The notes: a model not told the origin generated them from the letters alone. DNA of 64,000 nt from Nonomuraea sediminis (GCF_018531495.1 NZ_JAHDTI010000004.1:248001-312000); one strand, 5' to 3'; counted from the stretch's first letter, positions 1-10,549 are shown. Translations and numbers: made by a program.

Positions 1-1160
1 AGCGGTTCGCGGCGGAGCGGCCGCTGGACGGGCTGAAGATCGCCGCGTGCCTGCATGTGACGGCTGAGACCGCGGTCCTGGTGGGGGCGCTCAAGGCGGG
101 CGGGGCGGAGATCGCGCTGGCCGCGTCGAATCCGCTCTCGACCCAGGACGACGTGGCCGACGCGCTGCGCGAGTACGGCATCGCCGTGCACGCCAGGGCG
201 GGCGTCGACCGCGCCACCTACTACCGGCACATCGACCAGGCGCTCGACATAGGCCCCGACCTGGTGCTCGACGACGGGTGCGACCTGGTCAACATCCTGC
301 ACACCGAGCGCACCGACCTGCTCGAGCAGGTGAGCGGCGGCTGCGAGGAGACCACCACGGGCATCATCCGGCTGCGGCAGATGGCGGCCGAGAACGCGCT
401 GCGCTTCCCCATGGTGGCCGTGAACGACACGCGGACCAAGCGGATGTTCGACAACCGCTACGGCACCGGGCAGTCCACCCTCGACGGCATCATGCGGGCC
501 ACCAACACCATGCTCGCCGGGCGGACGGTCGTGGTGGCCGGGTTCGGCTACTGCGGGCGCGGCGTGGCCGAGCGGGCCAAGGGGTTCGGCGCCCGGGTGA
601 TCGTCACCGAGATCGACGCGGTCAAGGCGCTCGACGCCACGCTGCAGGGCTACGAGGTGCGCCCGATGGCCGAGGCGGCCGAGCTGGGCGACCTGTTCGT
701 CACCGTCACGGGCAACCGCGACGTGATCCGCGCCGAGCACCTGGAGCGGATGCGCGACGGGGCGATCCTGGCCAACGCCGGGCACTTCGACGTGGAGATC
801 GACGTGCGCGCGCTGGCGGACCTGGCCGCCGAGGTGCACAGCGGCGTCAGGCCGAACACCGACGAGTACGTGCTGGCCGACGGGCGCCGCCTGCTCCTGC
901 TGGCCGAGGGCCGCCTGGTCAACCTGACCGCCGCCGAGGGGCACCCTGCCGCGGTCATGGACATGTCCTTCTCGGCGCAGGCGCTGGCCGTGGAGTGGCT
1001 GGTCAACGAGCGCCTACGGCTGGCGCCCGGCGTCTACGACGTACCCGAGGAGATCGACCACGAGGTGGCCAGGCTCAGGCTCGCCGCCACCGGCATCGGC
1101 ATCGACACGCTCACCCCCGCGCAGGAGGAGTACTTGCACTCCTGGCGCGTCGGCTCCTGA
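1..1160 (+). CDS. ahcY: S-adenosylhomocysteinase (5' partial)
   Basis: Cytosolic NAD-dependent enzyme that hydrolyses S-adenosylhomocysteine to adenosine and homocysteine, closing the methyl cycle. The frame is open from base 3, so the true start lies upstream of the window. The GTG at 57 falls inside the conserved substrate motif H-V-T-A-E-T and is not a start. The NAD loop G-F-G-Y-C-G-R-G lies near base 540. The protein ends S-W-R-V-G-S and lacks the K-P-x-H-Y-R-Y tail of the long bacterial enzymes, so the 385 visible residues fit the short archaeal/Thermotoga-type class. In M. tuberculosis sahH also lies near mtrAB, so position is conserved although the subtype differs. Family call is firm; subtype is inferred from the C-terminus. 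Confidence 0.95.
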   Translation, partial: RFAAERPLDGLKIAACLHVTAETAVLVGALKAGGAEIALAASNPLSTQDDVADALREYGIAVHARAGVDRATYYRHIDQALDIGPDLVLDDGCDLVNILHTERTDLLEQVSGGCEETTTGIIRLRQMAAENALRFPMVAVNDTRTKRMFDNRYGTGQSTLDGIMRATNTMLAGRTVVVAGFGYCGRGVAERAKGFGARVIVTEIDAVKALDATLQGYEVRPMAEAAELGDLFVTVTGNRDVIRAEHLERMRDGAILANAGHFDVEIDVRALADLAAEVHSGVRPNTDEYVLADGRRLLLLAEGRLVNLTAAEGHPAAVMDMSFSAQALAVEWLVNERLRLAPGVYDVPEEIDHEVARLRLAATGIGIDTLTPAQEEYLHSWRVGS

Positions 1161-2153
1161 TCACGCGGTCGGCGCCACGTCCGGCGCCCGCTCGATGTCG
1201 CCCGTCTCCTGCCGCTGTACGGCGCGGCGGCCGAAGACCACGATGTAGCCGAGGAAGGCCACCTCGGCCAGCACGCCGATGCCGATGCGGACCGGCGTCG
1301 GCAGCCCTGACGGGGTGACGAACGCCTCGATGAGCCCCGACACGAACAGCACCACCACCAGGCCGAGCGCCACGCTCATCACCGCGCGTCCCTGCTCGGC
1401 CAGTACCTCGGCACGTCTTCGCGGCCCAGGATCGATCACCGTCCAGCCCAGCCGCAGGCCCGCCGCGGCCGCCAGGAACACCGCTGTCAGCTCGAGCAGG
1501 CCGTGCGGGGTGATCAGGCCGAAGAAGATGTCGAGCTTGCCGCGCGAGGCCATCAGCCCGCCGCTGACGGCCACGTTCAGCGCGTTCTGCAGCATCAGGT
1601 ACGGGATCGGCAGCCCCACCAGGATCGCCGAGATGATCATCAGTGCGGCGACCCACGCGTTGTTCACCCAGACGTGGCCGGCGAAGGAGGCCGCCGGGTT
1701 CTCGGAGTAGTAGTCGGCGAAGTCGTGCTCGACCAGCTGCGTGATCTCCTCGGGAGAGGCGATCGCCCGCTGCACGTCGGGGTTGCCCGCGACCCACGCG
1801 CCCGCGATCCAGGAGACGGCGAAGAAGGCCACAGCCATGCTCAGCCACCACCACCGCGCCCGGTAGGCCACGACGGGGAACGACACGGTGAAGAAGCGCG
1901 CCAGCTCCCGCCAGGCCGGGGTGTGCGCCCCGGTCACGGCCGACCTGGCCCTGGCAACCAGCGCCGACAGCCTGCCCGCGAGCAGCGCGTCGGCGGAGGC
2001 GCTGCGGACGATCGACAGGTGCGTGGACACCCGCTGGTAGAGGTCGACCAGCTCGTCGACCTCGGCGCCCGTCAGCGACGACCGGCGCCTGACCAGGTGC
2101 TCCAGCCTGTCCCATACCGGGCGGTGTGCGGTGATGAACGCATCGATGTCCAC
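1161..2153 (-). CDS. SpoIIM-like (stage II sporulation protein M family) membrane protein
   Basis: Polytopic membrane protein of 330 residues, molecular role unknown outside Bacillus. A charged N-terminal helical region of about 100 residues is followed by several hydrophobic segments (near residues 105-125, 160-190, 205-230, 260-280 and 290-310). The family-typical stretch F-G-L-I-T-P-H-G-L-L-E is present. It abuts the ahcY stop in convergent orientation and is divergent from the RDD protein, 31 bases apart. In actinobacteria SpoIIM-like and RDD proteins are often found with MoxR/DUF58 genes, which also occur here about 3 kb away. A membrane-stress or envelope role is only inference. Confidence 0.85.
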   Translation of the reverse strand: MDIDAFITAHRPVWDRLEHLVRRRSSLTGAEVDELVDLYQRVSTHLSIVRSASADALLAGRLSALVARARSAVTGAHTPAWRELARFFTVSFPVVAYRARWWWLSMAVAFFAVSWIAGAWVAGNPDVQRAIASPEEITQLVEHDFADYYSENPAASFAGHVWVNNAWVAALMIISAILVGLPIPYLMLQNALNVAVSGGLMASRGKLDIFFGLITPHGLLELTAVFLAAAAGLRLGWTVIDPGPRRRAEVLAEQGRAVMSVALGLVVVLFVSGLIEAFVTPSGLPTPVRIGIGVLAEVAFLGYIVVFGRRAVQRQETGDIERAPDVAPTA

Positions 2154-2172
2154 CGGACCATTGTGGCCCGGT

Positions 2173-2178
2173 TAGGCT
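2173..2178 (+). promoter_or_regulatory. -10 box TAGGCT for a leaderless RDD transcript
   Basis: TAGGCT lies 6 bases before the ATG of the RDD gene and no Shine-Dalgarno sequence can fit between them. This implies transcription starts at or next to the start codon. No clear -35 element is visible. Confidence 0.5.
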
Positions 2179-2184
2179 CCAGAT

Positions 2185-3297
2185 ATGTCCGAGGTCGTTA
2201 CCGGGGATGCCGTCGTCGTCGAGGTGCGGGTGGCGCAGCTGCCCTCGCGCGCTGTGGCGCTGGTCATCGACCTGGCCGTGCAGGTCACCGTGATGGTGCT
2301 GGCCTTCGTGGTGCTCGAGGCGTTCGCCATCGTCACCGACCCGGCGCTGTTCGCGGCGATCACGATCGTCGTGATGGTGCTCGTCATGGTGGGCTACCCG
2401 GTGCTCTTCGAGACCCTGAGCAGAGGGCGCAGCCTCGGCAAGCTGGCGCTCGGGCTGCGCGTGGTGGGCGACGACGGGAGCCCCGAGCGCTTCCGCCAGG
2501 CGCTGTTCCGCGGCCTGGCCGGGCTGGTGGAGTTCTGGATGCTGTACGGCGCGCCCGCGCTGATCTCCTCGCTGGTCTCGCAGCGCGGCAAGCGGCTCGG
2601 CGACATCTTCGCCGGGACCATCGTGATCTCCGACCGGGCGCCGGTCGACCGCTCGCAGGCCATCCAGATGCCGCCTCCGCTGGCGGCCTGGGCCTCGACG
2701 CTGGAGCTGTCCCAGCTGCCCGACGAGGTCGTGGCCGCCGCCAGGCAGTACCTGATGCGCTGGCACGACCTGGCGCCGATGGTCCAGCACGAGATGGGCT
2801 CGCGCATCGCGGCCCAGGTCGCGGCCGCGGTCTCGCCCGCGCCGCCGCCCGGGGTCCCGCCGCACGCCTACCTGAGCGCCGTCCTGGCAGAGCGCCGCCG
2901 CCGCGACGAGGTACGGCTGGCCGCCCGCAACGGCGCCCCCCACCCGGGCCACGCCTCCTACCGGCCCACGGGCCCTCACACCCCGGCACCCGGATACGCC
3001 ACACAACCCGGATACGCCGCACAACCCGGATACGCCGCACAACCCGGATACGGCCCGCAACCCGGTTACGCCCCGCAACCCGGATACGCCCCATCGGCCG
3101 GGTATGCGACATCGGCCGGTTACGCCGCGCCCGGCACCCCTTCGTACGCGAACCCGGGCACGGCGACCCCGTACGCGCCTACCGCGTCGCCCTACGCGCC
3201 GCCCGCGGCACAGCCCACTCCGCCCGGGGCGCAGCCCGCCCCGCCCGCTGCCGAGCCGCCGCGGACGACGCCGGGCGGGTTCGCGCCGCCCCAGTAA
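2185..3297 (+). CDS. RDD family membrane protein with Pro/Gly/Tyr repeat tail
   Basis: The N-terminal 150 residues form an RDD domain: two hydrophobic segments, then S-R-G-R-S-L-G-K-L-A-L-G-L-R-V, a third hydrophobic region and the R-G-K-R-L-G-D end. A charged middle region follows. The last 130 residues are low complexity, with seven copies of a P-G-Y-A or close variant pentapeptide-like repeat and a Pro/Ala-rich end. The domain function is unknown; ion exchange has been proposed for some RDD proteins. The gene is divergent from the SpoIIM-like gene. The tail is probably a disordered cytoplasmic or surface extension. Confidence 0.85.
   Translation: MSEVVTGDAVVVEVRVAQLPSRAVALVIDLAVQVTVMVLAFVVLEAFAIVTDPALFAAITIVVMVLVMVGYPVLFETLSRGRSLGKLALGLRVVGDDGSPERFRQALFRGLAGLVEFWMLYGAPALISSLVSQRGKRLGDIFAGTIVISDRAPVDRSQAIQMPPPLAAWASTLELSQLPDEVVAAARQYLMRWHDLAPMVQHEMGSRIAAQVAAAVSPAPPPGVPPHAYLSAVLAERRRRDEVRLAARNGAPHPGHASYRPTGPHTPAPGYATQPGYAAQPGYAAQPGYGPQPGYAPQPGYAPSAGYATSAGYAAPGTPSYANPGTATPYAPTASPYAPPAAQPTPPGAQPAPPAAEPPRTTPGGFAPPQ
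2988..3126 (+). repeat. In-frame tandem repeat encoding (Q)PGYA units
   Basis: Seven imperfect 18-21-base units built on ACCCGGATACGCC encode the Pro-Gly-Tyr-Ala tail of the RDD protein. Unit length stays in multiples of three, as expected for a repeat expanding inside a coding region. Confidence 0.8.
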
Positions 3298-3458
3298 GCC
3301 ACCATCCCGGGCGCCGTGGCGGCGAGGTAGCGGCACCGACTCGCCGCAAGCGCCGGTCGCGGGTCCTCAGCCGGAGTGCGGCGGGCGGCCGGTGGGGGTG
3401 GCTTGCCGTACGAGAACTTCCCGTACAAAAGCAGCGATGTAGCGATATCGTCCGGATC

Positions 3459-4256
3459 ATGAGCGACGAGCCGCGGTTGAACACGGGGATACCGCACACC
3501 GCGCGGGTGTGGAACTACTGGCTCGGCGGCAAGGACAACTACACCGTCGACCGCGAGCTGGGCGACCAGATCCGCGCGCTGCTCCCCGACATCGTCACCT
3601 CCGCGCGCGCCGACCGGGCCTTCCTGGGCCGCGCCGTGACGCACATGGTCACCGACGGCGGCGTGCGGCAGTTCCTCGACCTCGGCACCGGCCTGCCGAC
3701 CGCCGACAACACCCACGAGGTCGCCCAGCGCCTGGCTCCCGACAGCCGCATCGTGTACGTCGACAACGACCCGCTGGTGCTCGCGCACGCCACCGCGCTG
3801 CTGACGTCGGCGCCCGAGGGCGTCACCGACTACATCCAGGCCGACGTGCGCGACGCGGACGCCGTGCTGGAGGGCGCCGCCAAAACGCTGGACCTCATCC
3901 AGCCGGTCGCGGTGATGATGCTGGGCATCGTCAACTTCATCGTCGACGACGACCAGGCGCACGAGGTGGTGGGCCGCTTCAAGGACGCGGTCCCCTCGGG
4001 CAGCTACCTGGCCATCGCGCACCCGACGGCCGAGATCAACGGCGACGCCGCGCGCGAGTCGGTGCGCATGAGCAACGAGGCCGGGGTGGCGCCCATGTGC
4101 CTGCGCGGCGCCGAGGAGATCGCCTCGTTCTTCGACGGCTTCGACCTGCTCGAGCCGGGCGTGGTGTCGTGCTCCCGGTGGCGGCCGGTCATCTCGGCCG
4201 TGGACGGCCCGCCGGCGGAGGTCTACCAGTTCTGCGCGGTAGGCCGTAAACCCTAG
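3459..4256 (+). CDS. SAM-dependent methyltransferase (DUF574-type)
   Basis: Protein of 265 residues resembling the actinobacterial DUF574/Methyltransf_19 family. It opens with the family signature T-A-R-V-W-N-Y-W-L-G-G-K-D-N and has the SAM-binding motif F-L-D-L-G-T-G-L-P-T near residue 70, followed by Y-V-D-N-D-P at the end of strand 2. The natural substrate of this family is generally unknown. It stands alone between the RDD gene and the DHFR-like gene. The start was chosen because the family signature begins within 15 residues of this ATG. Confidence 0.88.
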   Translation: MSDEPRLNTGIPHTARVWNYWLGGKDNYTVDRELGDQIRALLPDIVTSARADRAFLGRAVTHMVTDGGVRQFLDLGTGLPTADNTHEVAQRLAPDSRIVYVDNDPLVLAHATALLTSAPEGVTDYIQADVRDADAVLEGAAKTLDLIQPVAVMMLGIVNFIVDDDQAHEVVGRFKDAVPSGSYLAIAHPTAEINGDAARESVRMSNEAGVAPMCLRGAEEIASFFDGFDLLEPGVVSCSRWRPVISAVDGPPAEVYQFCAVGRKP

Positions 4257-4314
4257 CCGGTGCCCTCCGCGTTCGACCTGATCGGGCGGGTCGTCGTGGT
4301 CTGCGGGAAAGGTC

Positions 4315-4342
4315 CTTAAGGAGAGCGGAAGGAGACCTTAAG
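4315..4342. promoter_or_regulatory. Inverted repeat CTTAAGG / CCTTAAG
   Basis: A perfect 7-base inverted repeat with a 14-base spacer lies about 60 bases before the DHFR-like gene. It stands out as AT-rich in this genome and could be an operator. No cognate regulator gene is adjacent. Confidence 0.35.
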
Positions 4343-4400
4343 CGGCCTCCGCGAGTGTTGAGCCATCGCAAGCGAACACGAGCGGAAAAGGATACCGATC

Positions 4401-4961
4401 ATGCGCAAGCTCAAGCTCCAGGTCCAGGTCAGCGTCGACGGCTACATGTCGGGCGCGAACGGCGAGATGGACTGGATGACGCTGCCGTGGGACGAGGAGT
4501 GCAGCGCCTACGTCACGAGCCTCAGTGACGGCGTCGACACGATCGTGCTGGGCCGCAAGCTGGCCGAGGGCTTCATCCCGCACTGGGCCTCGGGGCCGGC
4601 GGACGAGCCGCAGGAGGCCGTCGACGCGATGAACGCCACGCCCAAGGTCGTGGTCTCCGACTCGCTGACCGAGTCACCCTGGGACAACACCACCGTGGTC
4701 GGCGGCGACCTGACGGAGGCCTTCGCCAAGCTCAAGTCGCAGCCGGGCGGCGACCTGATCGTCTACGGCGGCGGCACGCTGGTGGCGAGCCTGATCGCCG
4801 AGGGCCTGATCGACGAGCTGCACCTGTTCGTCAACCCCGCTTCGGTCGGCGACGGCCTGCCGGTGTTCCCCAAGGGCGGCACCCAGCGCTTCAGGCTCGC
4901 GGCCGCGCGCCCCTTCGCGTGTGGGATCGTCGCGCTCCAGTACGAGCCCGAGCGCTCCTAG
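4401..4961 (+). CDS. Dihydrofolate reductase / RibD C-terminal family protein
   Basis: Cytosolic protein of 186 residues in the RibD-C/DHFR fold group. It starts with the family pattern of a beta strand then S-V-D-G-Y-M-S, and has the NADPH-binding G-G-D-L region and Y-G-G-G-T-L-V near residue 115. Most such stand-alone actinobacterial paralogues have no known substrate, and it is probably not the housekeeping folate enzyme. A purine-rich AAAAGGA precedes the ATG. Its stop overlaps the convergent DUF58 gene by 4 bases. Confidence 0.85.
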   Translation: MRKLKLQVQVSVDGYMSGANGEMDWMTLPWDEECSAYVTSLSDGVDTIVLGRKLAEGFIPHWASGPADEPQEAVDAMNATPKVVVSDSLTESPWDNTTVVGGDLTEAFAKLKSQPGGDLIVYGGGTLVASLIAEGLIDELHLFVNPASVGDGLPVFPKGGTQRFRLAAARPFACGIVALQYEPERS

Positions 4962-6330
4962 AGGCGTCCCGCGGCCTTCAGCGCCAGGTAGGCGTCGGCC
5001 AGGGCCGGGGCGATCTCCTCGGGCGGCGCGTCCACGACCTCCACGCCGTGGCGGCGCAGCCGGGCGGTGATCCTGCGCCGCTCGAGCCGGTTGTGCTCGG
5101 CCGCCGCCGCGTCGTAGGCCTCCTCGGCCGTCGAACGCCTGGCGGCCATCGCGGCCACCCGGGGATCCGACACCCCGGCCACCAGGACCAGGTGGCGCGA
5201 GGACAGCTGCGGCAGCACCGGCATCAGGCCCTCGTCGAGCGCGGCACCGTTCAGGTCGGTGAGCAGCACCACCAGGCAGCGCCGCTTGGCCCGCGACAGG
5301 ATCGCCGCGACCATGCCCTGCGAGTCCGCCTCGATCAGCTCGGCCTCGATCGGCGCCATCGCGTTGACCATCACCGACAGCAGCTCGGTGCGCGAGGCCC
5401 CGGCCACCCAGGCGCGCACCGCGCGGTCGTAGGCCAGGAAGTCCACCTGGTCGCCCGCCTTGGCGGCCAGCGCCGCGAGCAGCAGCGCGGCGTCCATCGA
5501 CCAGTCGAGCCGCGGCCAGCCCGGCGCGGGCCGCGGATCGGTCCTGACCAGCAGCCCACCGCCGTTCGCGGTCGCGCCCGCGAGCGGGATCGGCGCGTCG
5601 CCCACCCGCCCGGCCGAGGTGCGCCCGGTGTCGAGCACGATCAGCACCCGGCGGTCGCGTTCGGGCCGCCACGTCCGCACCACCACGTCGTTGCGCCGCG
5701 CGGTCGCCCGCCAGTCGATCGAGCGCACGTCGTCGCCCACCACGTACTCGCGCAGCGAGTCGAACTCGGTGCCCTGCCCGCGCACCAGCGCCGGGTGCTG
5801 GCCCTCGAGCTCGCGCAGCCTGGCCAGCCGCGAGGGCAGGTGCTTGCGCGACAGGAACGGCGGCAGCACCCGCACCGACCACGGCGAGCGGTGGCTTCCC
5901 TGGCGCGCGGCCAGCCCGAGCGGGCCGATCGAGCGCACGGTCACCGCCACCGACTGGCGGTCGCCACGGCGGGTGGGGTCGAGCGTCACGACGAGCTTGC
6001 GGCGCTCGCCCGACGGCACGTCCAGCTTGAGCACCCGCGGCGTGGCTCCGGCCGAGGGCGGCCAGGCGTCCCTGGCCACTCCGCGCACCCGCCTGCGTCC
6101 CGGGTTCTCCACCACCAGCTCGACCATGGCGCGCTGGCCAAGCCGTACCAGCGAATCGCCAGAACGGTGGAAGAGCAGCGGGCGGACGGCGCCGGCCAGC
6201 GCCAGGTCGAGCACGATCGCGGCGGCCAGCAGGAGGCAGAACCCGAGCAGCGCCAGACCCGGCTGCGGCGCGAGCAGCACCACCACGACCCCCAGCGCGG
6301 CGACCAGGCCCGCGCGTCCCGTCAGAGCCA

Positions 6331-6331
<1 letters not shown>
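4958..6331 (-). CDS. DUF58 domain protein (VWA-like)
   Basis: Protein of 457 residues with two N-terminal membrane segments (about residues 5-25 and 28-48), a beta-rich middle and the DUF58 core containing G-T-E-F-D-S-L-R-E-Y and D-D-V-R-S-I-D-W-R-A-T. A degenerate metal-site motif D-T-G-R-T-S marks the VWA-like fold. DUF58 proteins pair with MoxR AAA ATPases. Here the start codon shares one base with the moxR stop, indicating coupled translation. Start at 6331 was preferred over longer frames because the overlap and membrane segments begin here. Confidence 0.9.
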
Positions 6332-7285
<954 letters not shown>

Positions 7286-7296
<11 letters not shown>

Positions 7297-8443
7297 TGAC
7301 CATCCTCTCGATGAAGTCCAGGTATCCGGCCAGGGCGACCAGCCCGGCGTCGTCGGCGGGCGGCGGCCCGTACAGCGCGGCCCCGACCTCCTGCGCGTCC
7401 CGCCCGGTCCGTACGGCGATCGCCGCCACGATCTCCTGGCCGCCGGCTCCCGGCCCGAGCCCGAGCCGCGGGGTGAGCCGGTCGATCGTGCCCGCCCGCA
7501 GCAGGTCGGCCGCGCGTTCCCTGGCCCGCCTGGCCCGGTAGAGCCGCCCCCTGCCCTCGACGGTCTCGGCCGCCCTGACCACGACCGGCAGCCGCTCGGT
7601 CACCACGGGCCCGAGCCGCCTGCCCCGCCAGAACGCCACGAGCAGCACCGCGACGCAGCCCATCAGCACCGCCCACGGGATGCCCGGCGGGACGAGCTCG
7701 CCGAGCGACCTGCCCTCCTCGCCGGCCAGCTCGCCCTGCGTCTGCTCCTGCACGGGCGGGTTGACCAGCCACGTCACCGCGGGCTTGGACCCTGCCAGGT
7801 TGATCGCCAGTGCCGCGTTGCCGTCCTCGGCCAGGCGCTGATTGGTCATGAACTCGCCGCTGCCCACGAGCGTGGCCGTGCCGGTGTCGGTGGGCGCGGT
7901 GATCAGCGTGTAGCCCTCGTCCGCCGGGTAGCAGCCGCGGTCGGCCCGGTAGACCTGGCCGCCGACGAACGCGCTGCCCGCAGCCTTGACCGCGGGCAGG
8001 TCGCACTCCGGCTCCCTGGACCTGTCGCGCACCGGCCGCGCCTGCGTGCGCACGCCGGGGGCCAGCGTCTCCAGACCGAACACGTCGCCCACGATGAGCC
8101 GGTCGCCCGGCAGCGCGGCCAGCCGCCTCGCCTCGGCCACGGTCAGGTCGACGTCGGCGGTGAGCAGCAGCAGCCGGTCGCCCTGCGCCTGCTTGGCCGC
8201 CGCCGCCTCGACCGACTCCACGCGGTCCACGGTCACGCCGCGGGCGCGCAGCAGCTGGGCAAGCGCCTTGGCGCCCGCCAGCGAGCCGTCGTCCGGGTCG
8301 AGGTGGCGCGAGGCCTGCTTGGCGGGGGCGAGCAGCACCCCGAGCACGGCGGCCAGCACCACGATCGCGCCGAGCAGGATGCCCAGCCTGCTCGAGCGCC
8401 ACATCGACCGCGCCGTGGGCGAGGTCGGCGCGCTCACGCTCAT
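7286..8443 (-). CDS. DUF4350 domain membrane protein
   Basis: Protein of 385 residues with one N-terminal membrane helix (residues 20-42), an extracytoplasmic DUF4350 region and a second membrane helix near residue 265, followed by a cytoplasmic tail. The family is routinely found with MoxR, DUF58 and DUF4129 genes in actinobacteria; its biochemical role is unknown. The start overlaps the DUF4129 stop as ATGA. Confidence 0.88.
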
Positions 8444-9057
8444 GCCGTGGCCCCCACGGGCACCGGCCTGGCCTGGCGCAGGCGCTCGTCGAGGTCGCGC
8501 AGCGTGGCGTAGGCCTCGGCCGTGCCGGGCACGCCGCCGTAGCTGACGTCGTCGAAGGTGCGCGCGGCCGCCGACAGCTCGGCGGCGAAGGCCGGCAGCG
8601 CGCGGCCCGCCTCGGCCGCCAGCTCGTCGGCCGTCCTGCCGGGCATGCCGTCGACCAGGGCGCGTTCCTCCAGGTCGCGGGCGATCGCGCGCAGCCGCTC
8701 CTGGATCGCCTCGGTGAAGTGTCCTTCGGCGGCCAGGCGTTCTGCCGACCGGCGGTGCTCGGCGGCGGTCATGGTCCGCTCGCCGTACAGGCCGCCGGAC
8801 GCGGTCGCGTGCCTGCGCGAGGTCGTGCGCAGGCGCCAGACCACCAGCCCCACGACCGCGAGCAGGATGAGCACGATCACCACGGTGGCGATGATCCCGC
8901 CCGTCGTGCCGCTGCCGCCGGCGGCGTCCATCAGGTCGCCGAGGAACTGGGTGAAGCGCCGCCAGAGCTGGTCGAGCAGCGGCTCCTTCTCGTAGCCGGG
9001 CTTGAGCAGCTCCGCGGCCGCCCTTCTGGCGGCCTCGTCGCGGTCGATCGGGATCAT
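8440..9057 (-). CDS. DUF4129 domain membrane protein
   Basis: Protein of 205 residues. A short N-terminal region is followed by one membrane helix (about residues 50-70) and a C-terminal helical DUF4129 domain. In some bacteria DUF4129 is fused to transglutaminase-like proteins; here it stands alone. It overlaps its upstream neighbour as ATGA, which fixes the start at 9057. Function unknown; it is probably part of a membrane complex with the MoxR/DUF58 pair. Confidence 0.85.
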   Translation of the reverse strand: MIPIDRDEAARRAAAELLKPGYEKEPLLDQLWRRFTQFLGDLMDAAGGSGTTGGIIATVVIVLILLAVVGLVVWRLRTTSRRHATASGGLYGERTMTAAEHRRSAERLAAEGHFTEAIQERLRAIARDLEERALVDGMPGRTADELAAEAGRALPAFAAELSAAARTFDDVSYGGVPGTAEAYATLRDLDERLRQARPVPVGATA

Positions 9058-10280
9058 GGGCCGTAAGGCGGTCGCGCGGCGTTGGACGGGTGCCACAGCT
9101 CGTCGGCCGAGCCGTGCACCCAGCCCTGGCGCTGCTGCTCGATCGCCGCGGTCTGCAGCACCAGGTCGAAGGCCTCGCTGCGCATCCGGCGGTCGGCGTA
9201 CAGCAGGCCTGACACGCCCGCCTCGAACGGCAGCGTGATCATGTTGCTGAGCGTGCCGCCGACCGCGATGAGGATCGCCGTCAGGATCGCCGCGCCGGTC
9301 CCGCCGCCGCCGAGCATGCCGATGAACGTGCCCGCCAGCGTGAACGGGAAGCCGAGCACGCCGCCGACCAGGCCGGCGAGCAGCGAGGTGAGGAACAGGA
9401 TGCCCAGCACGCGCCAGAAGTCGCCGTTGACCAGGTTCCACGAGCGGCGCATGGCCTGCAGCGGACCCAGCCCCTCCAGCACCACGGCGGGCGCGGCCAG
9501 CGCGAAGCGGGTGTTGAAGAACAGCACGTAGGCGATGTAAAGGACGAGCGTCAGCAGGACCGTGCCCACGATGGCGCCGGGCGACGAGCCGGCCGTGAAC
9601 AGCAGCACGAAGACCGGGATGATCAAGGCCAGCGGCGCGAGCAGGATCACCGTCAGCATCCCGACCAGGCCGAACAGCGCGGGCATCCGGCTCCTGGCCA
9701 GGCGCCAGGCCTCGCCGGCGGTGAGGTTGCCGCCGAACACGGCGCGTCCCAGGATCCGCATCAGCACGCCGGTCAGCAGGGTGACCACGATGAAGCTGAC
9801 GACCTGGGAGATGAGGGCGCCGCCGTACTGTGACAGGAAGCCGCTGTAGGACAGCTCGGTGTCGAGCTGCTGCGGGTTGGTCAGGCCGGCGCCCACCTTG
9901 TCGAGGAAGAACGCCTGCCCGATCGCGACGGGGACGGCCACCAGCAGCGCGGCGATGGTCGACAGGCCGAGCACGGCCTTGGGGTTGGAGCGGATCAGCT
10001 TGATCGTGCCGTCGAGGATGTCACCGAGCCCGAGCGGGCGCAGCGGGATGATCCCCGGCCGCAGCGCGGGCGGCGGCGGCATGTAGCCGTAGGGCGGGTA
10101 GGGCTGCTGTTGCTGCTGCTGGTACTGGTACGGCGGGGGGCCCTGTTGGTAACCGGGGGACGGGTGCGGCCCCTGACCGGGCGCGGTCCACGGGGACGCG
10201 TGCGGGGCGCCGTACGGCGGGGGCTGCTCTGTGGCCCACCCTGGGGGCGTCTCGGGCGTGGAACCGTGACCGTCTGACAT
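9054..10280 (-). CDS. Polytopic membrane protein with Pro/Gln-rich N-terminus
   Basis: Protein of 408 residues. The first 85 residues are Pro, Tyr and Gln rich with a run of six Gln, then about six hydrophobic segments follow. It resembles the glycerophosphodiester-phosphodiesterase-type membrane domain often seen beside DUF4129 genes, but has no catalytic domain. Start at 10280 (M-S-D-G-H-G) was preferred because a purine-rich sequence precedes it and the upstream extension looks non-coding. First gene of the five-gene leftward operon and divergent from mtrA. Confidence 0.8.
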   Translation of the reverse strand: MSDGHGSTPETPPGWATEQPPPYGAPHASPWTAPGQGPHPSPGYQQGPPPYQYQQQQQQPYPPYGYMPPPPALRPGIIPLRPLGLGDILDGTIKLIRSNPKAVLGLSTIAALLVAVPVAIGQAFFLDKVGAGLTNPQQLDTELSYSGFLSQYGGALISQVVSFIVVTLLTGVLMRILGRAVFGGNLTAGEAWRLARSRMPALFGLVGMLTVILLAPLALIIPVFVLLFTAGSSPGAIVGTVLLTLVLYIAYVLFFNTRFALAAPAVVLEGLGPLQAMRRSWNLVNGDFWRVLGILFLTSLLAGLVGGVLGFPFTLAGTFIGMLGGGGTGAAILTAILIAVGGTLSNMITLPFEAGVSGLLYADRRMRSEAFDLVLQTAAIEQQRQGWVHGSADELWHPSNAARPPYGP

Positions 10281-10403
10281 ATCCCAATCCTGGCATGGTG
10301 GGCGGGTCAATGGGGTCGCCCGCCTGTTTCACCGGCGCATCTTGGCGGCATTCCCCGACGTTTCGGGTCAAGGATCGCGTACGGAACTGGCCGAAAGTTG
10401 CTT

Positions 10404-10498
10404 GGTTACCGCAGACTGAGATTGCGGACGACGCTACGAGTCTAAAATTCGCCTTTTGATGGCCTCATGTCTCATCCATGAGCCAAGCAAGGGTAACC
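10404..10498. promoter_or_regulatory. mtrA promoter region with two MtrA-box-like sites
   Basis: GGTTACC at 10404-10410 and its reverse complement GGTAACC at 10492-10498 resemble the GTAAC core described for MtrA sites in mycobacteria and streptomycetes. A -10-like TAAAAT lies at 10443-10448 between them. Autoregulation of mtrA is inferred. Confidence 0.4.
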
Positions 10499-10549
10499 TT
10501 CAGCGATCGTGCGGGTATGTCCCACAATGCGTAGAACGAATGAGGGGCC

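Noticed and set aside
1111..3336. Arg/Gly-rich 741-codon minus-strand frame
   Set aside because: It spans the SpoIIM and RDD genes out of frame and shows the usual Arg/Gly composition of a GC-rich shadow.
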